A DNA stretch of 64,000 bases from Mycobacteroides sp. LB1 (lineage in GTDB: Bacteria; Actinomycetota; Actinomycetes; Mycobacteriales; Mycobacteriaceae), in assembly GCF_013449725.1 (NCBI RefSeq), contig NZ_JACCFF010000002.1:248001-312000 (forward strand), in the 5' to 3' direction. Positions within the stretch are counted from its first letter, which is position 1. Each line of letters begins with the position of its first letter. Below are positions 1 to 8,915 of the stretch, piece after piece. The notes beneath the pieces are model-generated. The model ran no database searches. It was not told the DNA's origin and saw only the letters and a program-made list of their open reading frames with translations. A program made the translations under genes and the position numbers.

Positions 1-133
1 CCGCCGCGCGGCGATTGCTGCGTCGCCCTGCCGAGCGGGCGGATGGGTGCGGAATCCGATCAGTAGTTGAGCCAGGTTCGGGCCAGTGAACGGCGTCGCC
101 TCGCGAAACGCCAACGGGTGAAGGGGTTTTACG
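1..133. other. left-edge intergenic region upstream of first mmpS
   Basis: No coding region can be assigned. All three plus frames hit stops, and no minus-strand start codon occurs before position 113, so a divergent gene, if present, must begin further left. In the M. abscessus locus I would expect a divergent TetR repressor (MAB_2299c, from memory) just outside the window. The last 30 bases hold a purine-rich ribosome-binding stretch that is repeated in front of the second mmpS gene. Confidence 0.5.
120..126 (+). promoter_or_regulatory. ribosome binding site deciding an ATT start (mmpS, first copy)
   Basis: GAAGGGG lies seven bases upstream of an ATT codon at 134. The same motif with the same spacing precedes the ATT at 4378 in the second mmpS. 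In both copies an in-frame TGA overlaps the motif (119-121 and 4363-4365), so translation cannot start further upstream. Confidence 0.55.
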
Positions 134-568
134 ATTCTCAGCGTTTTGAAGCGGGCTTGGATCCCGGTGGTGATGGTGCTTGTCATCGCCATTGCCGGCT
201 TTGCGGTATGGCGAATTCGCGGCATTTTCGGTTCACAACAGTTGCCCACCTATGCCGGCAGCATGACCGACGACAAAAACAACTCCAAGCCCAAACGTGT
301 GATGTACGAAATCTACGGTCCGCCGGGAACCGTCGCCGATATCAACTACATCGACAAAGAAGGGGAGCCCCACCAGATCAACGGGGCAGCACTGCCTTGG
401 TCGATTGAGATCGTCACCACGGCGCCGGCAATGACGGGAAACATCTTGGCGCAGACACGTAATGCCAATTCGCTCAGTTGCCGTATCACCGCCAACGACG
501 AAATCAAAGACGAGAGGACCTCCAACGAAGTGAGCGCCTACGTCTACTGCTTTGTGAAGTCCGCATGA
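134..568 (+). CDS. mmpS: MmpS family transport accessory protein (first copy)
   Basis: MmpS proteins are single-pass membrane proteins with an extracytoplasmic beta domain that work with the partner MmpL RND transporter in lipid, siderophore or drug export. The product is about 144 residues. It has a short basic N-terminus, one membrane helix (about residues 8-25) followed by WRIRGIFGS, then the family hallmarks [24 protein letters not shown] and a C-terminal SCRIT...YCFVKSA with two cysteines. The start chosen is the non-canonical ATT at 134, seven bases after GAAGGGG; the only standard alternative is TTG at 146, which loses four residues. The stop overlaps the mmpL start (ATGA), so the two are translationally coupled. 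Family assignment is very secure; the start is inferred. Confidence 0.93.
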   Translation: MLSVLKRAWIPVVMVLVIAIAGFAVWRIRGIFGSQQLPTYAGSMTDDKNNSKPKRVMYEIYGPPGTVADINYIDKEGEPHQINGAALPWSIEIVTTAPAMTGNILAQTRNANSLSCRITANDEIKDERTSNEVSAYVYCFVKSA

Positions 569-3510
569 GCGGGGCACACGGCAGCGGGGAGCCCACCTTC
601 CTGGCCAAATGGATCCGACGACTCTCCATCCCCATCATCATCATCTGGGTGCTGCTGGTAGTTGCCTTTGGCGCCCAGAAATCTCTCGACACGGTGGCGA
701 AAGAACAAACCGTCTCACTAAGCCCGCAGAGCGCGCCGTCGATGCAGGCGATGAAGACCATGGGCTCGATGTTCAAAGAGTCCGATTCCGACAGCGTCGC
801 CATGATCGTGCTCGAGGGCCAGGAGCGCCTCGGCCCCGGCTCGCACAAGTTCTACGACGAATTGATGGTGCGGCTGCGCGCCGACACCAAACATGTTCAA
901 CACGTCCAGGACTTCTGGGGTGACCCGCTCACCGAGGCAGGTGCGCAGAGCACCGACGGCAAGGCCACCTACGTTCAGGTAAACCTCGCCGGAAACATGG
1001 GCGAGACGTTGTCCAACGAGTCCACCGAAGCGGTTCGCGACATCGTCAAGAAGATCGAAGCGGACTGGACGAAGGACGGCACGAAGCTCCCGGACGGTCT
1101 CACGGTCTACGTCACCGGCCCGGGCGCGTTGCAGACCGATATGAACCACGCGGGTGACGGCAGCCTCAAGCTGATCACCGCACTGACCTTCCTGGTCATC
1201 GTGGTGATGCTGTTGTTCTTCTATCGGTCGATCTTCACGGTGCTGATGGTGTTCCTCTTCGTGGGCGTCCAGTTGAGCGTGGCACGAGGTGTCATCGCGT
1301 TCCTGGGTGATCACCAGATCATCGGTCTGTCGACATTCGCCGTGAACCTGCTCGTGATGCTTTCCATCGCCGCCGGCACCGACTACGCCATCTTCCTCAT
1401 CGGCCGATATCAAGAGGCCCGGTCGATGGGTGCCGACAAAGAGGCCGCGTACTACGAGATGTTCCACGGCACGGCCCATGTCATTCTGGGCTCCGGCCTG
1501 ACGATCGCCGGCGCTATGTACTGCCTCAGTTTTACGCGCATGCCGTATTTCCAAAGCCTGGGTGTGCCTTGCTCCGTCGGTCTGCTCTCCGGTGTGCTGG
1601 TGTCGCTGACCCTGGGGCCCGCGCTGGTCACCATTGGAAGTCGATTCGGGTTGTTCGAGCCCAAGCGCGCCATGCGAATTCGCGCCTGGCGAAAGATCGG
1701 GACCACCATCGTGCGGTGGCCGGGCCCGGTGCTCGCGGCCGCGTTGTCGATCGCCATCATCGGCCTGGCGGCACTTCCCGGATACCGGACCAGTTACGAC
1801 GACAAGAAGTACATCCCCAAGGACATCCCCGCCAATGCCGGATTCGAGGCCGCGGGACGGCATTTCTCGCAGGCCCGCATGAGCCCCGAGATGCTGCTCA
1901 TCCAAGCCGATCACGATATGCGGAACTCGGCGGATTTCCTGGTCATCGACAAGGTGGCCAAGGCGGTGTTCCGCGTACCGGGAATTGCTCGCGTGCAAGC
2001 GATCACCCGCCCGCAGGGCACACCGATCGAGCACAGCTCCATCCCATTCCTCATCAGCATGCAGAGCGTCGGCCAGCTACAGAACATGAAGCTGATGAAG
2101 GACCGCATGGCCGATATGAAGGTTCAGTCCGACAAGATGGGCGAGAACGTCGTCATCATGAAGCGAACCCTCGCCAACATGAGCGCGATGGCGGGTATCA
2201 CGCACTCACTGGTCGGCGATATGCACACCTTGCAGGGCACCATTCACGAAATGCGGGACAGTATCGAGAATTTCGATGACTGGTTCCGGCCGATCCGTAA
2301 CTATCTGTATTGGGAGAAGCACTGCTTCGACATCCCGATGTGCTGGTCCATTCGATCAATCTTTGATGTGCTGGACAAGATCGACGAGATGACCGAAACC
2401 ATGGACGGCATGGTCGTCAATATGGAGCGGATGGATCAGCTGATGCCCAAGATGGTGTCGGACATGTCGCAGATGATTCCGATCATGGAAGACATGCAGA
2501 AGATGATGCTGACGCAGTACAGCACCATGTCTGGGTTCTATAACCAGATGGACGAGATGAGCAAGGACTCGACCGCCATGGGCAAGGCGTTCGATGCCGC
2601 GAAGAATGATGACTCGTTCTATCTGCCACCCGAGATCTTCGACAATGCCGACTTCAAGCGCGGCCTTAAGTCGTTCCTTTCACCGGACGGTAAGGCGGTC
2701 CGGATGATCATCTCGCATCGCGGGGATCCCGCTACGCCCGAAGGGCTCGCGCATGTGGAGCCGATCAAGCAAGCAGCGATCGAGGCGGTCAAGGGCACCC
2801 CACTGGAGAACGCCAAGATCGAACTTGGCGGCACTGCGGCCGTGTTCAAAGACATGTCCGACGGTGCTCGATATGACCTAATGATCGCCGGCATTTCCGC
2901 GCTGTGCCTGATCTTCCTGATCATGCTGCTCATCACCCGTAGCTTTGTGGCATCGCTGGTGATCGTGGGCACGGTGGCGCTGTCCCTGGGTGCATCGTTC
3001 GGCCTATCGGTCATTATCTGGCAATACATCCTGGGCATCGAACTGCACTGGCTCGTCATGCAGATGGCGATCATCGTGCTGCTGGCGGTGGGGTCCGACT
3101 ACAACCTGCTGCTGGTATCCCGCCTCAAGGAGGAGCTGCACGGCGGCCTGAAGACGGGCATCATCCGGTCGATGGGTGGCACGGGCAGTGTGGTGACCTC
3201 GGCAGGCCTGGTGTTCGCCTTCACCATGGCGGTGATGGTGGTCAGCGACCTGCGCATCATCGGGCAGGTCGGTACGACGATCGCGCTCGGCCTGCTATTC
3301 GACACCCTGATCGTGCGGTCCTTCATGACACCGGCTATCGCGACCATCCTCGGTCGTTGGTTCTGGTGGCCACTGAACGTGCGGACCAGGCCGGTGCCGC
3401 CGCCCCGCGTGTCAACGGCCTCGGAGCCCGTCCCACCTGGTCCGGTGCCGGTCGGCTCAGGACCTGGGGATGATCCGGTGACGACCGAATTCCCTAGGCC
3501 CTCGGTCTAA
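565..3510 (+). CDS. mmpL: MmpL family RND transporter (first copy)
   Basis: This is a 981-residue inner-membrane RND transporter of the MmpL4/MmpL5 type, powered by proton motive force. One membrane helix near the N-terminus and two blocks of five to six helices (about residues 215-400 and 770-960) flank two periplasmic regions. Asp-Tyr pairs of the proton relay are visible as GTDY (D273) and GSDY (D845). Between about residues 500 and 690 is a Met-rich coiled-coil hairpin typical of long MmpLs, interrupted by [13 protein letters not shown] with two cysteines. The tail is Pro-rich and ends in TEFPRPSV. In M. abscessus the corresponding locus is linked to clofazimine/bedaquiline efflux under a TetR (from memory). 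The cargo cannot be told from sequence. Confidence 0.95.
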   Translation: MSGAHGSGEPTFLAKWIRRLSIPIIIIWVLLVVAFGAQKSLDTVAKEQTVSLSPQSAPSMQAMKTMGSMFKESDSDSVAMIVLEGQERLGPGSHKFYDELMVRLRADTKHVQHVQDFWGDPLTEAGAQSTDGKATYVQVNLAGNMGETLSNESTEAVRDIVKKIEADWTKDGTKLPDGLTVYVTGPGALQTDMNHAGDGSLKLITALTFLVIVVMLLFFYRSIFTVLMVFLFVGVQLSVARGVIAFLGDHQIIGLSTFAVNLLVMLSIAAGTDYAIFLIGRYQEARSMGADKEAAYYEMFHGTAHVILGSGLTIAGAMYCLSFTRMPYFQSLGVPCSVGLLSGVLVSLTLGPALVTIGSRFGLFEPKRAMRIRAWRKIGTTIVRWPGPVLAAALSIAIIGLAALPGYRTSYDDKKYIPKDIPANAGFEAAGRHFSQARMSPEMLLIQADHDMRNSADFLVIDKVAKAVFRVPGIARVQAITRPQGTPIEHSSIPFLISMQSVGQLQNMKLMKDRMADMKVQSDKMGENVVIMKRTLANMSAMAGITHSLVGDMHTLQGTIHEMRDSIENFDDWFRPIRNYLYWEKHCFDIPMCWSIRSIFDVLDKIDEMTETMDGMVVNMERMDQLMPKMVSDMSQMIPIMEDMQKMMLTQYSTMSGFYNQMDEMSKDSTAMGKAFDAAKNDDSFYLPPEIFDNADFKRGLKSFLSPDGKAVRMIISHRGDPATPEGLAHVEPIKQAAIEAVKGTPLENAKIELGGTAAVFKDMSDGARYDLMIAGISALCLIFLIMLLITRSFVASLVIVGTVALSLGASFGLSVIIWQYILGIELHWLVMQMAIIVLLAVGSDYNLLLVSRLKEELHGGLKTGIIRSMGGTGSVVTSAGLVFAFTMAVMVVSDLRIIGQVGTTIALGLLFDTLIVRSFMTPAIATILGRWFWWPLNVRTRPVPPPRVSTASEPVPPGPVPVGSGPGDDPVTTEFPRPSV

Positions 3511-3520
3511 TTGCGTGATG

Positions 3521-3557
3521 CCGATCGCCGTACCTCCGTCTGAGGTGCGGCGATCGG
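3521..3557 (+). terminator. hairpin terminator after first mmpS-mmpL operon
   Basis: A 16-bp stem (ten perfect outer pairs, CCGATCGCCG with CGGCGATCGG, then one G-T and five inner pairs) closes a 5-nt loop ten bases after the mmpL stop. There is no clear U-tract, which is common for mycobacterial terminators. Confidence 0.75.
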
Positions 3558-4377
3558 TCGTTCACGGGCGATTCAAACACCGTTGCCCGGGCGCCGAGGC
3601 CCACTAGACTGGTGTTTACCAGAATAAGTAAAGGCGCTTGAGTAATTCGCCCTATGCGAATACTCGGACTTCTCGACGCATCGCCGACATCACCGGGCGG
3701 CGGGCGCTGAATGACGTGCCAAATTGTTTGCTGGAGCTGATGTCGCCCACGGTGTGCGACCCTCAGCCGCCCGCCACTACTGAACAAATGTCTCATATTG
3801 TGGCGAAGGACACGCCCGGAGGAGCCTGTGGACGTGCATCACTTTTGATCGCCACGGCGCACGCGAGGGTGACGGTCATTCAGGCACGGAAGCCGCAATG
3901 CAGGAGTCTGTCAAAAGATAGCGATGGCAAATACCGGGTAGGTCCGGTAGCTGGTGCGATTCTCCGATCAGTCACCAACTTAGGTGTGCGAGCTGGCAGT
4001 TTCGTAACATGCCCGAAAAGAACCGGGGAATAGAACCGTGTCATCGGTTGTTGACATTTTCTTGTAGCTAACTAGGCTATTGCAGGTGTTCATGCGAACA
4101 AATGTGCAAGTTGTGACTGACAACACATGTACGGTTCCCTGACAAACATATGTAGTATCCCTTACGAATTACTAAGAAAACGGGCATGAGCGGAGCCAAG
4201 TGGGATGAACCGACGATGTGAGCGGACACCCCATATGCGCGCTGACTCCGCAAAAACAAGACAGTGTCGTACTGGCCGGTAACTATTTGCGCGTGGATCG
4301 CGGTCACGTGTCGCCGCACACAAATAGTCAGAGTCGAGTTGTTGGCCTCCGGGCCACACGGGTGAAGGGGTTGGACG
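3558..4377. other. 820-bp intergenic region between the two mmpS-mmpL operons
   Basis: No convincing gene is present; the open frames here lack ribosome sites and recognisable protein features. It holds several dyads: CTGGT-GTTT-ACCAG (3609-3622), TGTTC-ATGC-GAACA (4087-4100), GTTGT-GACTG-ACAAC (4110-4124), and an 8-bp inverted repeat ACTATTTG...CAAATAGT (4282-4289 with 4321-4328). It is less GC-rich than its surroundings, as expected for a control region. A TetR-type repressor could bind one of the short dyads, but which one is unknown. Confidence 0.6.
4051..4078 (+). promoter_or_regulatory. SigA-type promoter for second mmpS-mmpL operon
   Basis: A consensus -35 TTGACA (4051-4056) and a -10 TAGGCT (4073-4078) are separated by 16 bp. 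The predicted start near 4085 would give an mRNA leader of about 290 nt before mmpS, with the TGTTC/GAACA dyad right at the initiation site. Confidence 0.5.
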
Positions 4378-4806
4378 ATTTTCAAGGTCTTAGCGCGGGT
4401 ATGGGTCCCGCTCGTCGTTCTAGTGGTCATCTCGGCCGCTGGTTTCGGGGTCTATCGACTTCATGGCGTGTTTGGCTCCACCAATATCAATCAGGCGATC
4501 GGCATCAAGGATGATTCGAAGAACATCATCCCGAAGGACATCGTTTACGAGATCTTCGGTCCCGCAGGGACAAAGGGTGAAGTCAACTACCTCGATGACA
4601 GGGCGCAGCCGCAGCGCGCCCAGTTCACCACCCTCCCGTGGTCACTGACCATCACGACGACCATGACCTCGGTTTTCGCCAATGTCGTCGCAATGGGGGA
4701 TAGCGACGAAATCGGCTGCCGCATCCTGTCCAACGGCGAAGTCAAGGACGAACAAACCGTGTCCAACCGCAACGCCCAAGTCTTCTGCATGGTGAAATCC
4801 GCATGA
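4378..4806 (+). CDS. mmpS: MmpS family transport accessory protein (second copy)
   Basis: This is a paralogue of the first mmpS, about 142 residues. It has one N-terminal membrane helix, then VYRLHGVFGS, YEIFGPAGTKGEVNYLD, LPWSLTI and a C-terminal GCRIL...VFCMVKSA. No ATG, GTG or TTG exists between an in-frame TGA (4363-4365) and GTG 4423, and starting at 4423 would delete most of the helix. The ATT at 4378, seven bases after GAAGGGG, gives a start (M/I-F-K-V-L-A-R-V-W) that aligns with known MmpS N-termini. The stop overlaps the mmpL start as ATGA. It belongs to the same transporter pair as the following gene. Confidence 0.92.
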   Translation: MFKVLARVWVPLVVLVVISAAGFGVYRLHGVFGSTNINQAIGIKDDSKNIIPKDIVYEIFGPAGTKGEVNYLDDRAQPQRAQFTTLPWSLTITTTMTSVFANVVAMGDSDEIGCRILSNGEVKDEQTVSNRNAQVFCMVKSA

Positions 4807-7796
4807 GTACACATAGCGCCCCTACGCCCGGCGCTCCCCAGAAGCCCTCGCGCATAGCGCGATTCATCCACACGTTCTCCGTGCCGATCATTCTCGGCTG
4901 GTTGGTGCTGACCGTCATCGTCAACGTGGTGGTGCCGCAGCTCGAAGAGGTCGGTAAAGCGCACTCGGTATCGCTGGCTTCCAAGGATGCACCGTCATAT
5001 CAGGCCATCAAGCGTCAAGGTGAACTGTTCCAGCAGTTCAAGGACGACAGCATGGTCATGGTCCTGATGGAGAGCGACACCAAGTTCTCCACCGACATGA
5101 ACGACAAGGCGCACACGTTCTACCGCGAGATGGTCAAGCGCCTACGGGCAGAGACCAAGCATGTGGAATACGCCCAGGACTTCTGGGGCGACCGCATCAC
5201 CGCCGGCGGCGCGCAGAGCGTCGATGAGAAATCCGCCTACGTTCAGCTGAATCTCCGTGGAGACCAAGGCACGACGGAGGGTAAGGAATCCGTCACGGCG
5301 GTCCAGGATCTCGTCAGCAAGCTCATCGACGAGAGCAAGAAGGCCGGGACCTACCCCGACGGACTCAAGGTCTTCGTCACCGGCCAGGCCGCCCTGACGA
5401 TGGACATGAACGACGCCGGCGACAAGAGCATGCTCAAGATGACGGCAATCACGTTCGTGGTCATTGCCGTGATGCTGTTGATCATCTACCGCTCCATCAC
5501 CACGGTGCTGCTCATCCTGTTCATGGTCTTTGTCGAATTGGGGGCCGCTCGCGGGGTGGTCGCGATCCTCGGCAACGCCCAGATCATCGGTCTGTCGACA
5601 TTCGCGGTGAACCTGCTGACCTCGCTGGCGATCGCCGCGGGTACCGACTATGCGATCTTCCAAATCGGGCGCTATCACGAATTGCGGGCCGAGGGTAAGG
5701 ACCGGCTCGAATCCTTCTACATCATGTATCACAGTGTCTCGCACGTGATCTTGGGTTCGGGTCTCACCATCGCGGGCGCCACGTTCTGCCTGAAGTTCAC
5801 GCGACTGCCGTATTTCGAATCTCTGGGTGTGCCGTGTGCGATCGGCATGCTGGTGGTGGTGGCCGCCTCGCTCACCATCGGCCCCTCGGTGATCCTGATA
5901 GCGACGAAGTTCGGGCTGCTCGAATCCAAGCGCACCATCAAGAGCCGGGGATGGCGCAAGATCGGCACCGCCATCGTGCGCTGGCCGGGACCGATTCTGG
6001 CGGTCACGATGATCATCGCGATTGTCGGCTTGGGCATCCTGCCGACGTACTCGGTGAACTACAACGACCGGTATTACATCCCGACTGGCCTGCCGTCGAT
6101 TCAAGGCTTCCAGGCCTCCGACAGGCACTTCTCGAAGGCCAGAATGAACCCCGACATCCTGATCGTCGAGGCGGACAAGGATCTTCGCACTCCGGCAAAC
6201 ATGTTGGTGCTGGACCGGATCGCCAAGAACGTCTTCCGCACCGAGGGCATCAACAAGGTGCAGAGCATGACCCGACCGATGGGCGCACCCATCGATCACA
6301 GTTCCGTGCCGTTCCAGGTGAGTATGCAATCGGTGTCGATGACCGAGAACATGAATTACCTGAAGAACAGCATGTCGGACATGTTGAAAATGGCCGACGA
6401 TATGGGTTCCATGATCGCGATCATGGAACGCATGTACAGCATCATGAAAGAGCTTGTCGCGGTGACGCACAATATGGCGACCGTGACCACTCCTGACATG
6501 ATCAGTGTCACCAATCAAATGCGGGACAACATCGCCAATTTCGACGATCAATTCCGTCCGTTACGCAACTACTTCTATTGGGATAAGCACTGCTTCGACA
6601 TCCCAATGTGCTGGTCCATGCGCTCGCTATTCGACACCATCGATGGCATCGACAAACTTGCCGAGAGCATGCAGGGATTGCTCAAGGACATGAACAACAT
6701 GGACAAGCTGATGCCGCAGATGGTGGAACAGCTGCCGCCCATGATCGCCATCACCAAGAACATGCGAAACACCATGCTGACCATGTACAGCACGATGAAC
6801 GGCATGATCACCCAGATGGATCGCATGACCGACACCGCAACGGTGATGGGTCAAGCGTTCGATGAGGCGAAGAACGACGACTTCTTCTACCTTCCGCCGG
6901 AAGCCTTCGATAACGAGGACTTCAAAAAGGGCGTCAAGCTGATGATGGCGCCGGACGGTAAGGCCGCGCAGTTCATCATCACGCATGAGGGCGACTACGC
7001 CAGCAAAGATTCCCTGGCCAATACGGAGGTCGAGCTCAAGGCCGCCAAGAACGCCATCAAGGGCACCCCGCTGGACGAGGCCAAGCTCTATCTCGGCGGC
7101 ACGGCACCGACGTATCACGACATCGGCGAGATGGTGAAGTACGACCTGATGATCGCGGTCATCGCATCGCTGTGCCTGATCTTCGTCATCATGCTGGTCA
7201 TCACGCGAAGCATCGTGGCGGCGTTCACGATCGTCGGGACCATCGCGATATCGCTCGGAGCATCCTTCGGTCTGTCGGTGTTGTTGTGGCAGCACATCCT
7301 CGGGTTGCAGCTGCACTGGTTCGTGCTGCCGTTCACCGTCATCATCCTGTTGGCGGTCGGATCGGACTACAACCTGCTGCTCGTGTCCAGATTCAAGGAA
7401 GAGCTACACGGTGGTCTGAACACCGCGATCCTTCGAGGTGTCGGTGGATCCGGGAGCGTGGCCACCCAGGCCGGTCTCGTGTTCGCGTTCACGATGGGAT
7501 CGATGATCACCAGCGATCTGATCGCGATCGGCCAGGCGGGATCGGCGATCTGTCTCGGTCTGCTCTTCGACACCTTCATCATCCGGGCATTCATGACACC
7601 CGCGATCGCCGCGCTTATGGGTCGGTGGTTCTGGTGGCCCATGAAGGTCAGCAAGTACGCCACAGATCCGCCGGCACCTCCGGTCCCGGCACAGCAACCG
7701 GTTCCGCCGCCTCCGGCACCCGTTCCGGTCGGCCCCGCTCCAGGTCCCGCGCATGACGACGCGGTGACCGCGGAGTTCCCGAGACCCTCGGTCTAG
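4803..7796 (+). CDS. mmpL: MmpL family RND transporter (second copy)
   Basis: This is a 997-residue paralogue of the first mmpL with the same architecture: an N-terminal helix, two membrane blocks with proton-relay pairs GTDY (D282) and GSDY (D855), and a Met-rich periplasmic coiled-coil region around residues 510-700 with the same [13 protein letters not shown] cysteine pair. The Pro/Ala-rich tail is longer than in the first copy and ends in AEFPRPSV, almost identical to the first copy. Start ATG 4803 overlaps the mmpS stop. Shared tails, leaders and ribosome sites indicate an operon duplication followed by divergence. The substrate is not predictable. Confidence 0.95.
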   Translation: MSTHSAPTPGAPQKPSRIARFIHTFSVPIILGWLVLTVIVNVVVPQLEEVGKAHSVSLASKDAPSYQAIKRQGELFQQFKDDSMVMVLMESDTKFSTDMNDKAHTFYREMVKRLRAETKHVEYAQDFWGDRITAGGAQSVDEKSAYVQLNLRGDQGTTEGKESVTAVQDLVSKLIDESKKAGTYPDGLKVFVTGQAALTMDMNDAGDKSMLKMTAITFVVIAVMLLIIYRSITTVLLILFMVFVELGAARGVVAILGNAQIIGLSTFAVNLLTSLAIAAGTDYAIFQIGRYHELRAEGKDRLESFYIMYHSVSHVILGSGLTIAGATFCLKFTRLPYFESLGVPCAIGMLVVVAASLTIGPSVILIATKFGLLESKRTIKSRGWRKIGTAIVRWPGPILAVTMIIAIVGLGILPTYSVNYNDRYYIPTGLPSIQGFQASDRHFSKARMNPDILIVEADKDLRTPANMLVLDRIAKNVFRTEGINKVQSMTRPMGAPIDHSSVPFQVSMQSVSMTENMNYLKNSMSDMLKMADDMGSMIAIMERMYSIMKELVAVTHNMATVTTPDMISVTNQMRDNIANFDDQFRPLRNYFYWDKHCFDIPMCWSMRSLFDTIDGIDKLAESMQGLLKDMNNMDKLMPQMVEQLPPMIAITKNMRNTMLTMYSTMNGMITQMDRMTDTATVMGQAFDEAKNDDFFYLPPEAFDNEDFKKGVKLMMAPDGKAAQFIITHEGDYASKDSLANTEVELKAAKNAIKGTPLDEAKLYLGGTAPTYHDIGEMVKYDLMIAVIASLCLIFVIMLVITRSIVAAFTIVGTIAISLGASFGLSVLLWQHILGLQLHWFVLPFTVIILLAVGSDYNLLLVSRFKEELHGGLNTAILRGVGGSGSVATQAGLVFAFTMGSMITSDLIAIGQAGSAICLGLLFDTFIIRAFMTPAIAALMGRWFWWPMKVSKYATDPPAPPVPAQQPVPPPPAPVPVGPAPGPAHDDAVTAEFPRPSV

Positions 7797-7798
7797 CA

Positions 7799-7849
7799 AC
7801 TAACGAGTTCGGCCCCCATGCCTGGTGCATGGGGGCCGAACTCGTTAGT
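7799..7849. terminator. perfect 23-bp inverted repeat, bidirectional terminator
   Basis: Arms 7799-7821 and 7827-7849 are perfect complements around the loop CTGGT, starting two bases after the mmpL stop. The next gene is convergent, so the hairpin can end transcription from the left and back up the minus-strand terminator at 7886. Confidence 0.85.
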
Positions 7850-7885
7850 GGGGTGTTCCGTGCCGCACGGTGAACAGCGCAAAAA

Positions 7886-7922
7886 AAACGCCCCGCCGGT
7901 GTGTGGTCACCGCGGGGCGTTT
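7886..7922 (-). terminator. intrinsic terminator of the minus-strand DUF5078 gene
   Basis: Read on the minus strand, an 11-bp stem (AAACGCCCCGC with GCGGGGCGTTT) plus four inner pairs is followed by eight T residues (A-tract 7881-7888 on plus). It lies 15 bp past the stop of the gene at 7937. Confidence 0.85.
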
Positions 7923-7936
7923 CTCTGTTGTCCTGG

Positions 7937-8401
7937 TTAGGGCCCGTCCCAGACCGACATATCGGACGGGTACTTGCTGCAATTCTCGGTGCCCTTGGCA
8001 ACGACACCCTTGTTGTTGAAGAAGATCTTGCCCCAGTTGGGCCATTGCGATGTCAATGCCTCCGGCGGGTAGTTCACCGCAAAGACCTCGGACTCCGCAC
8101 GACGGCCGGTGTAGTCCTTGGCGAAGAACTCGTGGATCCGGTCGATCGTCGACTGCTGCACATAATCGGGCTTGTTGTTCTTGTCGATCATGTACCGCGT
8201 GTAGTAGATCGGGTCATAATCGCGGACCGCGGCGAGGTACTGCTCGGCGGTACACGTGGTCTTCAGCATTCGCCGGGGAATTGGGTAGTCATCGGTGGAG
8301 TCGGCGGAGGCAATCGCGGGGAAGGTGCTCGCGGCGATTCCCGCGGTGACTATCGCAATTCCCGCCGCGCGAATTGGACGGCGAATGGAGTTCAGGCGCA
8401 T
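7937..8401 (-). CDS. secreted DUF5078-like protein
   Basis: The product is 154 residues with a typical signal peptide (Arg-rich start, hydrophobic core, cleavage near ASA-D at about residue 33). The mature part begins [20 protein letters not shown], followed by [13 protein letters not shown] and two cysteines, which I recognise as the mycobacterial DUF5078 pattern of unknown function. Start ATG 8401 has no ribosome site, but TACAAT (minus strand, 8413-8408) sits six bases upstream, as in leaderless mycobacterial genes. It ends at a strong intrinsic terminator. No catalytic motif is visible, so no function is proposed. Confidence 0.8.
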   Translation of the reverse strand: MRLNSIRRPIRAAGIAIVTAGIAASTFPAIASADSTDDYPIPRRMLKTTCTAEQYLAAVRDYDPIYYTRYMIDKNNKPDYVQQSTIDRIHEFFAKDYTGRRAESEVFAVNYPPEALTSQWPNWGKIFFNNKGVVAKGTENCSKYPSDMSVWDGP

Positions 8402-8463
8402 GGCGCTATTGTAGCGGTTTTCGTGCAGGTCCGGGGTGCAGAAGTGACTAATTTGACTCGCGG

Positions 8464-8874
8464 TTACGAGTTGAAGTGACCGCAGGTGACGGTGTCGTTG
8501 ACGGGCCCGTTGAAGATCCCGAGGGCGGGCGGGACGGTCAGGTCTTGGGAGTCGACCACCACATCGTCGACCTGTACCTCGCAGTGCAATCCGACACCGT
8601 ACGGAGGCAGCACACGAACGGTCATCCCGGCCTGCTGGGCGTCGTCCATCACCAGGTCCACTTCCCAGGTCTCACCCGGGGAGAGGCGAGGTTGTTCGGT
8701 CCGCCGTTCCACCGGATCGGTTTTGAACGTGACGGAGATACCGCGGCCGAGTCCGTCGACACGGGCGATGTAGCTGATGTTGTGCAGCTCGGCTGCGGAG
8801 GCTGGTGCTGCCAGAAGCGCGAGAGTTATCGCCGCTGTCCCGGCAGCCCCTAGCCCGCGGAGGTGGGGGCGCAT
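8464..8874 (-). CDS. secreted protein of unknown function
   Basis: The product is 136 residues with a clear signal peptide ([12 protein letters not shown], cleavage about residue 28). The mature part is an all-beta-looking domain with two cysteines (HCEVQV and VTCGHFNS) that could form one disulfide. The layout recalls the extracytoplasmic beta domain of MmpS-like proteins, but I see no diagnostic motif. Start ATG 8874 is preceded by TAGGAT six bases upstream (minus strand), again a leaderless arrangement. A separate promoter precedes the next gene (8401), so the two are probably not one transcript. Confidence 0.78.
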   Translation of the reverse strand: MRPHLRGLGAAGTAAITLALLAAPASAAELHNISYIARVDGLGRGISVTFKTDPVERRTEQPRLSPGETWEVDLVMDDAQQAGMTVRVLPPYGVGLHCEVQVDDVVVDSQDLTVPPALGIFNGPVNDTVTCGHFNS

Positions 8875-8915
8875 ACCGGCATCCTACCGGTGCCCTGAAC
8901 ACGGCGGCAACACGA

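Noticed and set aside
718..2034. Long open frame antisense to the first mmpL
   Set aside because: It mirrors codon periodicity of the high-GC gene, has no ribosome site and its product is low-complexity His/Arg/Asp-rich.
3638..4033. 131-codon open frame between the two transporter operons
   Set aside because: No ribosome site, no recognisable protein pattern, and the region has the base make-up of a control region.
4186..4221. Possible 11-codon upstream ORF in the second mmpS leader
   Set aside because: Start and stop are clean, but there is no ribosome site and no way to judge conservation.
4423..4806. GTG 4423 as the start of the second mmpS
   Set aside because: It would remove most of the membrane helix; homologous residues continue upstream to the ATT.
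5142..6551. 469-codon antisense frame in the second mmpL
   Set aside because: Same GC-shadow effect; the product is His/Asp/Arg-rich and featureless.
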